Assembly: GCA_049997955.1 (NCBI GenBank)
Contig: JAEBDY010000008.1
Span: forward strand, 372,001-436,000
Source: Umezawaea sp049997955
Lineage (GTDB): Bacteria > Actinomycetota > Actinomycetes > Mycobacteriales > Pseudonocardiaceae
Direction: 5' to 3'
DNA: 64,000 nucleotides
Shown here: positions 52,339 through 60,108 of the stretch, one piece after another
How the letters are laid out: each line of letters opens with the position of its first letter
How positions within the stretch are numbered: position 1 is the first letter of the stretch
The notes under the pieces: generated by a model
What the model was told of the DNA's origin: nothing
The model's input: only the letters and a program-made list of their open reading frames with translations
Database searches by the model: none
Translations under genes and position numbers: made by a program

Positions 52339-53189
52339 ATGACCACCCGCCATGCCTGGGACGACCTGCCCGCCGGTGCCAAACAAGCAGTGGAGGACCG
52401 CATCGGGCAGGTGTTGAAGACCGAATCGACTCCGGGTGGCCGCAACTCTGAATTGTCGGAGACCCTGTGGACCGACCACGGCCCCGTCTTCTGCAAGGGG
52501 ATCTCGACGGACTCCCCCATCTCGTACATGCACCGGAACGAGATCGCGGTGAACCCGTTCCTACCCGCCGCCTGCTGTGGCGTGTCGAGACCGCAGGGTG
52601 GCTGCTGCTCGGGTACGAGCACCTGTCCGGGCGGCACGCCGACCTCTCCTCCGGTTCCGAAGACCTTCCTCTCGTAGCTGAGGTCGTGACGAGGATCGGG
52701 GAGGTAGTTGATCTCCCGACGTCAGGTGTTCAGCGCTCAATGGGCGACCGATGGGGGCACGCATTGACGCGGGAACTCACCTCGTCACCCTTCACCACGT
52801 CGGATCCTTGGTGCGCTTCCAACGCTGGTCTCCTCCTGGAGTTGGCAAACCGAGCACCGTCCTACATGGGCGGAAGCAGCCTCATCCACTCGGATTTGAA
52901 CCCCACCAACATTGTGGTGTCCGATCGCGCACAGGTCGTCGACTGGGCGTGGTGGCAGATCGGCGCGTCGTGGTTCGACCCGGCATACCTGGTCATCCGC
53001 CTCATCGCTGAGGGCCACGCCCCAGAATCAGCGGAGAACTGGGCACAGCAATTCGACGGCTTCACGCAGGCCCCGTCCGAGGCGATCACCGCGTTCGCTG
53101 CTTCCACGGTCTGCCTGTGGGAGCGAAGGTTCCCCCGCACCGCGGCCACACAGGCTGCTCGCCGGTGGGTGCGCTACCGCATTCCGTGA
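52339..53189 (+). pseudogene. Aminoglycoside phosphotransferase (APH)-like gene with a frameshift
   Basis: The first frame starts at ATG 52339 after a GGAAACG-like site (MTTRHAWDDLPAGAKQAVED ... SYMHRNEIAVNPFLP). At about 52560-52575 the coding signal moves to the frame ending at 53189: RLLWRVETAGWLLLGYEHLS, SLIHSDLNPTNIVV (catalytic HxDxxxxN) and AQVVDWAWWQIGASWFDPAY (metal-binding Asp). Joined, they make a standard APH/choline-kinase-fold enzyme of about 280 residues. It is either a recent pseudogene or an assembly error. It belongs to the dioxygenase operon by spacing. Confidence 0.7.
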
Positions 53190-53254
53190 CCGGCGTCAGC
53201 CTCGACGGTTGACGTGGTGGTGTGCCGAGTCGTGGTCGAGGGCAGGATGGTCGG

Positions 53255-53764
53255 GTGCTGATCGTGCGTGCCACCAAGAAGCTGCTGCGGCTGGCGGGTC
53301 CATCTACTGCGCGTGACGACGATCGGGGTACGACGGCGCTGGGCCCGTGGTACGCCACGGTCTTGTTCTGGCGGCCGAGGGTCGTGTTGCTGGTCAACGA
53401 GGCGACGTTGCTGCCCGTACTGCTGCCGTTGGCGCCCGCAGCGACTCTGACCAGCAGGATTGCCGAGCAGATCAGCACGGTGCTGACCGCCCACGACGCG
53501 CCTGCCACGATCATCGAGGAAGAACGGCGGCACATGCAGACCGCTGAGCTGGGTGTCACGGCGAACCGCAGCGTCGTGGGTGTCATGATCGACTTCGCGC
53601 GCCTCGCGGAGATCCACCACGAGGAAGATCCCACCGTAGACCTCGAGACGCTCGCGGTCCGGCTGGCCGCGACCCCCTGCAGCCCGCTGTACCGCAGAAA
53701 CATCAGTCCGGATCGTGAACTCGCCGCCACGGTGCAGGCAATGACGACCTTCCCAGCCGAGTAG
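53255..53764 (+). CDS. DUF6933-like protein
   Basis: GTG 53255 gives 169 residues (VLIVRATKKLLRLAG). The body, ALGPWYATVLFWRPRVVLLV and NEATLLPVLLPLAPAATLTS, and the C-terminal MIDFARLAEIHHEEDPTVDL, fits the DUF6933 type of small actinobacterial proteins (assignment from memory). No known activity. It is the last cargo gene before the excisionase, with about 90 bp between them. Confidence 0.6.
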   Translation: MLIVRATKKLLRLAGPSTARDDDRGTTALGPWYATVLFWRPRVVLLVNEATLLPVLLPLAPAATLTSRIAEQISTVLTAHDAPATIIEEERRHMQTAELGVTANRSVVGVMIDFARLAEIHHEEDPTVDLETLAVRLAATPCSPLYRRNISPDRELAATVQAMTTFPAE

Positions 53765-53855
53765 TTGGCGAAAAACTTGGCCGTTGCGTGTCCCCCAAGG
53801 GGTCAAATTTCGGAGTTCAGGGGTGTCGACCCAGACCACACTCCTGGAGGACCGC

Positions 53856-54110
53856 ATGACCCGACCGGATACGAGCACCCATCGCCTGCTGTACACCCCC
53901 GCTGAAGCGGCAACGCTGCTGGCTGTCCGTGAGTCGTGGCTGCGGCGAAAGGCTGGCCTTCGGGAGATCCCACGTACCTTCGTGGGCAAGCACCTTCGGT
54001 TCTCCGATGCCGATCTGCGGTCGATCGCGGAGTCCGGCGCTCGTGCGCCTCGAACTCGTGATGGTCGCATGAGGACTACACCCCGGCGCACCAAGTCCTC
54101 TTCGGACTGA
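53856..54110 (+). CDS. Excisionase-like HTH protein
   Basis: ATG 53856 follows CTGGAGGACCGC. The 84 residues contain a winged MerR/Xis-type HTH: LYTPAEAATLLAVRESWLRR, IPRTFVGKHLRFSDADLRSI, then a basic tail (RTTPRRTKSSSD). Position 103 bp before the integrase and size fit a recombination-directionality factor for the island. Confidence 0.85.
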   Translation: MTRPDTSTHRLLYTPAEAATLLAVRESWLRRKAGLREIPRTFVGKHLRFSDADLRSIAESGARAPRTRDGRMRTTPRRTKSSSD

Positions 54111-54213
54111 CAGAAGTTCTTGTACTGCAATGCTTGCGCTTCTACGCGTATGGAGCGTTCATGCATCTGTCACGCCCGTGACCCCCACACCACAAACCGA
54201 GAAGGGCTCCCAC

Positions 54214-55401
54214 ATGGCCTGGGCGGAGCAGTCTGGAAGCAACCACTGGCGCGTACGATTCCGCCGTGACGACGGCTCGATCGGCTCCATACCTGGCTTC
54301 CACAGCCAGAAGGCCGCCAAAGACCATGCCGCCGATCTGGAGTCGGACCAGCGGCGCGGCACCTGGCTCGATCCCACTGGAGGCCGCACCACGCTCGACG
54401 AGTGGCTGGCCGAGTGGCTCGAAGCTCTCGACGTCGATATCCGCACGGAAGACAACTACCGGGGCATGCTGCGCAACCACATTCGGCCTCGGTGGGGCGA
54501 CACCGCGCTGGCCGACATCACCAATCTCAAAGTTCAGGCGTGGGCCAAGCAGCTGCGGGCCACGAAGCTCGCTCCGACCACCGTCGCCGGGTTCGTGAAG
54601 TTGCTGTCACAGATCCTCACCGATGCTGCCGAGGAGAAGCTGATTACTGCCAATCCGATCCAACTTCGCAGGCGTGGACGTCGCAACCATGCCGCCCGCG
54701 TGCCCGAGAAGGTCTGGGCGGATCCAGCCGAGGTGCTGCGCGTCGCTGATCAGATCGCTGCTTGTTACGACCCCGGCGCGGCCGTGCTGGTGGTCACCGC
54801 AGCCTGGACTGGTGCGCGCTGGGGCGAGTTGACTGGCTTGCAACGCCATAACCTGCATCTGTTCGACGACGACACCGGGGTCATGATCGTGGACCCGCAG
54901 AATGGCGCGCTGCACGAGTCGGCAGGCGGCAAGTTGTGGCTTAGCCCACCGAAGACGGAGGCGTCGGTCCGTACCATCGCGCTCGTCCCGTCCACGGTCC
55001 GGCTCTTGCGAGCGCACCTGGGCTCTCACCACCACGCGCATGTGTTCACCAGTCCTGGAGACCACCTGCATCGCCGCAGCAACTTCAGCCGCCGTGCCAT
55101 GCGCCCCGCCGCCGACGGGAACCTCCAGGGGGTCCAACCAGTCCTGCGACTGCATCCGGTCAAGCCCGGCCTGACTTTTCACGGCCCTCGGCATAGCCAC
55201 AAGACGTGGATGATCGCCGACGGCATTCCCGAGATCGCCCAGTCACTTCGGCTCGGCCACATCCTCAGAGACCCCGTCCAGCGCACCTACTCCCACGTCG
55301 CGCCGGAAGTCACCGTTCGGCTTCTTCAGTGCCTGCAAGATCGGTGGGACAAGGCGATCGCCGACGTCGGTGACAGCACATGGCGTAGGGCCGCCCAGTA
55401 G
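54214..55401 (+). CDS. Tyrosine-family site-specific integrase
   Basis: ATG 54214 (MAWAEQSGSNHWRVRFRRDD) gives 395 residues; a longer frame to 54130 is less likely. An AP2-like arm-binding N-terminus, a SAM-like core-binding domain (LDEWLAEWLEALDVDIRTED) and the catalytic domain with Arg I in TGARWGELTGLQ (about 199), HGPRHSHKTWM (HxxR, about 323), LGHILRDPVQ and nucleophile Tyr in QRTYSHVAP (about 358). It inserts the island at tRNA-Ala, whose 3' end is 276 bp downstream. Stop at 55399-55401. Confidence 0.93.
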   Translation: MAWAEQSGSNHWRVRFRRDDGSIGSIPGFHSQKAAKDHAADLESDQRRGTWLDPTGGRTTLDEWLAEWLEALDVDIRTEDNYRGMLRNHIRPRWGDTALADITNLKVQAWAKQLRATKLAPTTVAGFVKLLSQILTDAAEEKLITANPIQLRRRGRRNHAARVPEKVWADPAEVLRVADQIAACYDPGAAVLVVTAAWTGARWGELTGLQRHNLHLFDDDTGVMIVDPQNGALHESAGGKLWLSPPKTEASVRTIALVPSTVRLLRAHLGSHHHAHVFTSPGDHLHRRSNFSRRAMRPAADGNLQGVQPVLRLHPVKPGLTFHGPRHSHKTWMIADGIPEIAQSLRLGHILRDPVQRTYSHVAPEVTVRLLQCLQDRWDKAIADVGDSTWRRAAQ

Positions 55402-55681
55402 CCCTGACACCGCGGTACAACCCACGCTGACACGGGATCCGGTACCCAAACCAGCGTGACCGGGGTTAGCGGGGCGCGAAGAGTCGCGGTGATGGACGAT
55501 CCGACAGGGTGAACAGTTCTGGAGCAATGTGGTTGACCCTGTTTCGGGTCATTCCAGGCCGTGCTCCAGATTTGCTCCAGTTGCGGAGCCGCAGTCCACA
55601 GTAGACGAACAGACAAGATCGCCCGCTGACCAAGTTATCCCAGGTCAGCGGGCGATTCATGTTTTGTATCAAATTGTGGAG
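55381..55681. repeat. Right end of the island (third, intact copy of the right-end repeat)
   Basis: Runs from the last integrase codons to the tRNA 3' end and matches 13754-14038. It includes an integrase terminator (CACGCTG 55423-55429 / CAGCGTG 55452-55458), the CTCCAG direct repeats at about 55564-55580 (candidate integrase arm sites) and a hairpin with perfect 14-bp arms (55618-55631 / 55643-55656) serving as terminator for the minus-strand tRNA. Confidence 0.85.
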
Positions 55682-55749
55682 CTGAGGGGACTCGAACCCC
55701 TGACCCTCACACTGCCAGTGTGATGCGCTACCAGCTGCGCCACAGCCCC
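55677..55749 (-). tRNA. tRNA-Ala (anticodon GGC)
   Basis: 73 nt without encoded CCA. Acceptor stem GGGGCTG/CAGCTCC includes the G3:U70 wobble pair that defines alanine identity, discriminator A. The D arm GCGCAGCTGGTAGCGC, anticodon loop CTGGCAG (anticodon GGC, on the plus strand at 55714-55716) and T arm GGGGTTCGAGTCCCC are all regular. It is the integration site of the island; its 3' half is duplicated at 14034-14077. Confidence 0.96.
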
Positions 55750-55870
55750 GTGCTTTCACGTTTCCCGGCGGTAGCCCGCCGTTGTCGTGTGTACATACCG
55801 TACAACATCGTCCCCATCGAATAGAAATCGGGGGTCCTCGTGCCGTGTTCGTGCTGTTGGAGAGGCCCGT

Positions 55871-55901
55871 CGACCGGCCCGTGGGACAGCAGGGCCGGTC
55901 G
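55871..55901 (-). terminator. Terminator of the DsbA-like gene
   Basis: Perfect 10-bp arms CGACCGGCCC (55871-55880) and GGGCCGGTCG (55892-55901) with an 11-nt loop, 14 bp beyond the minus-strand stop at 55915. Confidence 0.8.
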
Positions 55902-55914
55902 GCGGTGGTCGATC

Positions 55915-56715
55915 TCAGCCCTTGAGGAGGTCGGAGATCCAGTTCTCGTTGTCGATGCTGATGAGCTTGTCGCCCACGGCCACCGACGGGGTGCCTTGGA
56001 AGCCCCTGCTGCCGTCGCTGCGCTCCGCCTGGAGGTGAGGGGTGGCGTCCGCCTTGTCCAGGTCCGCTTCCAGGGCCTGGTGGTGGGTGCCGCTCTCCAC
56101 ACACGTCTTGAAGGTGTCGCCGGTGATGCCCAGGTCGGTGCCCAGTTGGACCAGCTGGGCGACCGTGTAGCCGGGGCCGTTCTCCTCCGGCTGCTTGCTG
56201 TAGAGGGAGTCGTGGTACTCCGTGAACTTGCCCGCGTCGGCCGCGCACACCGCCGCGTTGGCGCTGTCGCGGGAGTAGCCCTCGGGGTCCGACAGGCGGA
56301 CCAGGAGGGGCAGCAGGTGGTAGCGGACCTTGATGTCGCCCGCTTCCACGCGCTGGCGCAGCTGGTCGCCGTACCTCTCCTCGAAGGTGCCGCAGACCGG
56401 GCACAGGAAGTCCTCGTACACGTCCACGGTGACCTTGGCGGTGTCCTTGCCCACCAGCACCGTCGCGTCGGGCTGCCGCTGCACGGGCACCGAGACGGAC
56501 TTGAGGTCCGGTGCGGGGGTGAGGGCTTCCGGTGTGGACGGTTTGTTCAACAGCACCGCGCCGATGACGCCCGCGGCCAACACCACCACGACGACCACAC
56601 CGATGAGGATCTTGTTGCGGTCGGACGAGCCGGACGAACCCCGTGCCGAGGCCACCGACTTCGCCGCCATCTGCTGCTGCTTCTTCTTGCGAGCGTTCCG
56701 CTCCGCGCCACCCAC
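55915..56715 (-). CDS. Membrane-anchored DsbA-like thioredoxin-fold protein
   Basis: GTG 56715 (GGAAGGA upstream) gives 266 residues. A basic cytoplasmic tail (RNARKKKQQQ) precedes one TM helix (ILIGVVVVVVLAAGVIGAVL, about 36-55). The extracytoplasmic domain is DsbA/DsbG-like with the redox motif DFLCPVCGTFEERYG (C-P-V-C) and a cis-Pro segment GFQGTPSVAVGDKL. It probably oxidises or isomerises disulfides of exported proteins. It is a core actinobacterial gene outside the island, divided from the tRNA by about 165 bp. Confidence 0.9.
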   Translation of the reverse strand: MGGAERNARKKKQQQMAAKSVASARGSSGSSDRNKILIGVVVVVVLAAGVIGAVLLNKPSTPEALTPAPDLKSVSVPVQRQPDATVLVGKDTAKVTVDVYEDFLCPVCGTFEERYGDQLRQRVEAGDIKVRYHLLPLLVRLSDPEGYSRDSANAAVCAADAGKFTEYHDSLYSKQPEENGPGYTVAQLVQLGTDLGITGDTFKTCVESGTHHQALEADLDKADATPHLQAERSDGSRGFQGTPSVAVGDKLISIDNENWISDLLKG

Positions 56716-56788
56716 GTCGTTCGCGTCCTTCCGAGTACGCCAGCTCAACCAGCAGGCTAGCGGCGAAGACTGAGCGGAACCTGAGCGC

Positions 56789-58096
56789 CTACGCGTCCGG
56801 CTGGCGGGGACGGCCTCCGACGCGTTCGCCGGTGGGCAGTTCGGGGCCCTCGTCGAGTTGGCCGCATTCGCCCGCGACCGACTTGCCGACGCCGGCACCG
56901 TCGTCCTCCGCCGGGAGGGTTTCCTGGGCCACGAGCCAGAAGCCGAGGGCGATCACCATGATGACGCCGGTCACGGTGAAGGCGACCTGGTAGGAGAAGT
57001 GGTCGACGAGCACGCCCGCGAGCAGCGGGCCGATGATGGCGCCGAGGTCGGTGACCATCTGGAACGCGGCCAGCACGGGCCCGCCCTTGGCGTTCGAGCC
57101 GATGACGTCGGCGACGACGGCGTTCTGCGGCGGGTTGAGCAGGCCCGCGCCGACGCCTGCCACGAGCGAGGTGATCATGAACAGGGTCACGGTGCCGCTG
57201 AAGCCCATGCCGACCGTGCCGACGGCGGACACGGCGAGGCCTGCGATGGCCATGGGTTTGCGGCCGATGCTGTCGGAGAGCTTGCCGGACAGCATCAGCA
57301 CGGCGGCGTTGCCGACCGCGAACACGGACAGGGAGATGCCCGCCACGGCGGGGCTGCCGTGCAGCGCCTCCACGACGAACAGCGGCACCAGGGAGATGCG
57401 CAGGCCGAACACCGCCCAGCCGTTGGCGAAGCCCGAGGCGAGCGAGGCGCGGTAGGCGGCGAAGCGGACCGCGTCGCGCACGGCCATGGTCGGCTGCGAC
57501 TTGTTCTGGTCGAGTGCGGCGAGCGTGGAGCGGCGGAGGAACAGCCAGACGAACAGGGCGGCGATGAACAGCGCCACGGCGTAGGCGACGAACGGGGTCT
57601 GGATCGAGAAGCCGACCAGGCCCGCGCCGACGATCGGGCCCGCGATGTTGCCGAGCAGGAAGCCGGTGGCCCACAGGCCGGAGGCGCGGCCGCGCAGCGA
57701 CGGCGGGGTCAGCCGGATGAGCAGGCCGACCGCCGCGACGGTGAACATGGTGGAGCCGACACCCGCGATCGAGCGGAACACGATCAGCTGCCAGAAGTGG
57801 GTCGCGAACCCGCACGCGCCGGTGGCCAGCGCGACGATGACGATGCCCCAGATGTAGGTCTGCGTCTCGCCGAAGCGTGCGACCAGCCGCCCGCTGACCG
57901 GCGCGAACAACAGCCTGACCAGCGCGAACGCGCTGACGACGGCCGACACGGCCGTGGTGCCCACGTTGAAGCTGGCCGCGTACATGGGCAGCACCGGGGC
58001 GACGATCCCGAAGCCGATGGCGATGATGAAGCTCGCCACGACGAGCACCCACACCTCACTGGGAAGTCGGGGTTTGACGACAGCGATCCCCTGCAC
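56789..58096 (-). CDS. MFS transporter
   Basis: 435 residues from GTG 58096 (GGGAGG upstream), with about 12 TM segments. MFS signatures: GRLVARFGETQTYIWG (loop 2-3, G-x-L-x-D/ARxG-R type) and the second-half equivalent GKLSDSIGRKPMAIAG. The polar C-terminal tail (LPAEDDGAGVGKS) is cytoplasmic. Probably a drug or metabolite efflux pump of the proton-antiporter kind; substrate unknown. A palindrome in its promoter suggests a dedicated repressor. Confidence 0.9.
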   Translation of the reverse strand: MQGIAVVKPRLPSEVWVLVVASFIIAIGFGIVAPVLPMYAASFNVGTTAVSAVVSAFALVRLLFAPVSGRLVARFGETQTYIWGIVIVALATGACGFATHFWQLIVFRSIAGVGSTMFTVAAVGLLIRLTPPSLRGRASGLWATGFLLGNIAGPIVGAGLVGFSIQTPFVAYAVALFIAALFVWLFLRRSTLAALDQNKSQPTMAVRDAVRFAAYRASLASGFANGWAVFGLRISLVPLFVVEALHGSPAVAGISLSVFAVGNAAVLMLSGKLSDSIGRKPMAIAGLAVSAVGTVGMGFSGTVTLFMITSLVAGVGAGLLNPPQNAVVADVIGSNAKGGPVLAAFQMVTDLGAIIGPLLAGVLVDHFSYQVAFTVTGVIMVIALGFWLVAQETLPAEDDGAGVGKSVAGECGQLDEGPELPTGERVGGRPRQPDA

Positions 58097-58115
58097 GCAC
58101 GGCCTCCCAGCATCG

Positions 58116-58130
58116 TTTAGCTGTGCTAAA
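58116..58130. promoter_or_regulatory. Candidate operator of the MFS gene
   Basis: TTTAGC-TGT-GCTAAA is a perfect 6+3+6 inverted repeat 20-34 bp upstream of the GTG start. A TATATC word adjoins it on the upstream side and could be the -10 element. No regulator gene is adjacent; the binding protein is unknown. Confidence 0.5.
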
Positions 58131-58154
58131 GATATAGGTCCGCGGGGGGAAATC

Positions 58155-58976
58155 TCAATCCAGCAGCTCGTCGACCCTGCGGGCGTAGGCCGTCACCGGG
58201 TACCCGATGTCGAAACCGCACGCCTCCGCGAACCGCTCACCGGCCCCGCCCTCCTCCACGTGCGCGACCACGAGCAGCGCTCCCGCGGACCGCAGCGCGG
58301 CCACGGTGGCCGCCACCAGGTCCGCCCCGAGCCCCCGTCGACGCCGGGCGGGCAGCACCACGACCTGCTCCACCAGCCCCACCCCGCGTTCGGCGAACCC
58401 GCCCGCGAACCCGACGAGCCGCTCGCCGTCGTCGATGACCAGCTGCACGCAGCGCGGGTCGTCCCACCGCTGCCCCAGGTGCCGCACCAGCCGCTGCTGG
58501 CCGCTCATCCGCAGGCCCAGTTCGTCGGCCACGAGCCCGCCGATGTGCTCCAGGTCGGTGTCCCGCGCGGGTCGCACGCGGGGCGAGACGTCGAACCGGC
58601 CGCGGTGCACGACGGCGATCGACTCCTCGACGGCGTACCAGCCGGCGTCGTCCGCGATGCCCTCGATCTCGGCCACGGTCGTCGGCGAGGCGTACACCAC
58701 GGCCTCCGCGCGGCCGATGTCGGCGAACGTCTGCTCCAGCCGCATCAGCGCGCCCGCGACCTCCGCCGACGACCCGTCGAGGGCGCAGGCGAAGTTGCCG
58801 GAGGGGAACGGGTTGTCGCGGTTGACGACGACCGTGGCGCAGCCGACCTTCCCCACCTTGCCGTAGCGGACCGCGCCGGACGCGACCCTGGCCGCCTCCA
58901 CCAGTCCGGCCAGCTCACGGGCCCGGTAGGGGTCGAGCAGGTCGGGGTCGTCGGGGTCGTGCAGCGGGTCAACCAC
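58155..58976 (-). CDS. GNAT family N-acetyltransferase
   Basis: 273 residues from GTG 58976. The C-terminal half is a GNAT domain: RPARDTDLEHIGGLVADELG, LVGFAGGFAERGVGLVEQVV and the acetyl-CoA loop LPARRRRGLGADLVAATVAA (R/Q-x-x-G-x-G/A type). The N-terminal half (NRDNPFPSGNFACALDGSSA) may be a degenerate second GNAT fold. It acetylates an unknown amine. It lies 4 bp downstream of the glycosyltransferase and is probably cotranscribed. Confidence 0.85.
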   Translation of the reverse strand: MVDPLHDPDDPDLLDPYRARELAGLVEAARVASGAVRYGKVGKVGCATVVVNRDNPFPSGNFACALDGSSAEVAGALMRLEQTFADIGRAEAVVYASPTTVAEIEGIADDAGWYAVEESIAVVHRGRFDVSPRVRPARDTDLEHIGGLVADELGLRMSGQQRLVRHLGQRWDDPRCVQLVIDDGERLVGFAGGFAERGVGLVEQVVVLPARRRRGLGADLVAATVAALRSAGALLVVAHVEEGGAGERFAEACGFDIGYPVTAYARRVDELLD

Positions 58977-58980
58977 CTGG

Positions 58981-60081
58981 TCAGCCTGACACGTCGCGGC
59001 CCTTCCACGTGACGCCGCGCCACGCCCGCGTGGCGCTGTCGAGCATCACCACGCCCAGCGCGACGAGCGCCGCGGGTGCCAGCAGCGCGGTCGCCCCCGG
59101 CTGGCCGACGCGCCGCACGTACGTCCAGTGGGCGACGGCTTGGCCGAGCCAGCCGAGCGCGCCCAGTGCCCGCACGGTCCTGGACCGGCTGAGCACCGCG
59201 GCCACCGGCGCGAGTCCGTAGGCGATGTGCGCCGCGCCGGTGGACGCGAGCACCGCGCACACGGCCGCGGGGCTGCCGACCATCTCGCTGATCCCGGCGA
59301 AAGTGCTCTTGCGCAACGACTTCCACGACTTGACGAACGTGTCGTGCCCGGACGTGGTCACCGCGGCCCCGCCGTCCACGTACTGCGTCCGCGCGCCGGA
59401 ATCCCGCACCAGCGTGGCGAGTCCGACGTCGTCGGCCCGCGTCGCGGCGATGGCCGTCCAGCCGCCGGCCTGGTCGTAGGCCTCGCGCGACACCAGCATG
59501 CAGTGCCCGACGCCCAGCGCCCTGCGTCCCGCGCGGCCGGACGGCGACGTGCTCTCGAACAGCAGCTGGTTCGTCGGCGGCAGCAGCAACCAGTAGCCGG
59601 GCCCGGACGTCGTCGAGCGGCCGGCGGTCGACACCAGCGCCGCCTGCCGCTCCCGAGCGGAGGCGAGCAGCCTGCCGACCGAACCGGGAGCCAGGACGAC
59701 GTCGGCGTCCACGAACAGCAGCCACTCGCCCTCGGCTTCGAGCACGCCGAGGTGCATCGCGTGCACCTTGCCCGCCCACCCCTCGGGCGGGCCGTCGCTC
59801 GACACCAGCCGCACGCCGTGGCGCCGCGCGATGTCGGCGGTGCCGTCGGTGGAGGCGTCGTCCACCACCACGATCCGCGCCGCCTGCCCCCGCAACGCCG
59901 TCAGGCACGCGTCCAGCGTCGCTTCCTCGTTCCGCGCCGCCACGACCACGGTCACGGTCGACACCGCGTCACCGGTCTCCGGCAACCGCGGCACCTGCCG
60001 CCACACCGCCACGGTGTTCGCCGCGCGAGCCACCGCGACGGTGGCCGCGAGCCCCGCTCCGAGCACTCCCCATCCGCCCAT
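58981..60081 (-). CDS. Membrane glycosyltransferase, family 2 (HpnB-like)
   Basis: ATG 60081 (MGGWGVLGAG) gives 366 residues; the frame stays open far upstream, but that is shadow of the helicase. A hydrophobic N-terminal helix, then a GT-A fold: VTVVVAARNEEATLDACLTA, VVDDASTDGTADIA, WLLFVDADVVLAPGS (DxD) and RADDVGLATLVRDSG, with several C-terminal TM helices (VRALGALGWLGQAVAHWTYV). The layout resembles hopanoid/carotenoid-type transferases. It is only 27 bp from the divergent helicase start. Confidence 0.85.
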   Translation of the reverse strand: MGGWGVLGAGLAATVAVARAANTVAVWRQVPRLPETGDAVSTVTVVVAARNEEATLDACLTALRGQAARIVVVDDASTDGTADIARRHGVRLVSSDGPPEGWAGKVHAMHLGVLEAEGEWLLFVDADVVLAPGSVGRLLASARERQAALVSTAGRSTTSGPGYWLLLPPTNQLLFESTSPSGRAGRRALGVGHCMLVSREAYDQAGGWTAIAATRADDVGLATLVRDSGARTQYVDGGAAVTTSGHDTFVKSWKSLRKSTFAGISEMVGSPAAVCAVLASTGAAHIAYGLAPVAAVLSRSRTVRALGALGWLGQAVAHWTYVRRVGQPGATALLAPAALVALGVVMLDSATRAWRGVTWKGRDVSG

Positions 60082-60108
60082 GCGACCAGGTTGGCACACT
60101 GGCTCATC

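Larger units (their letters stand above)
14034..55720. mobile_element. Genomic island (about 41.7 kb) integrated in tRNA-Ala(GGC)
   Basis: Bounded by a partial tRNA-Ala copy (14034-14077) and the intact tRNA gene (3' end at 55677), with a tyrosine integrase and a MerR-like excisionase directly inside the right end. Cargo is dominated by restriction and conflict genes. No FtsK/TraB-type translocase, relaxase or replication initiator is recognisable, so it is not a complete conjugative element. Internal copies of the left-end sequence (28949-29190, 36391-36640) and a tandem right-end copy outside the left boundary (13754-14038) indicate a composite built by repeated insertion. At least four transposase relics lie within it. 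Confidence 0.85.

Noticed and set aside
14034..55720. Complete conjugative or phage element
   Set aside because: No FtsK/TraB translocase, relaxase, replication gene, or phage structural genes could be recognised.
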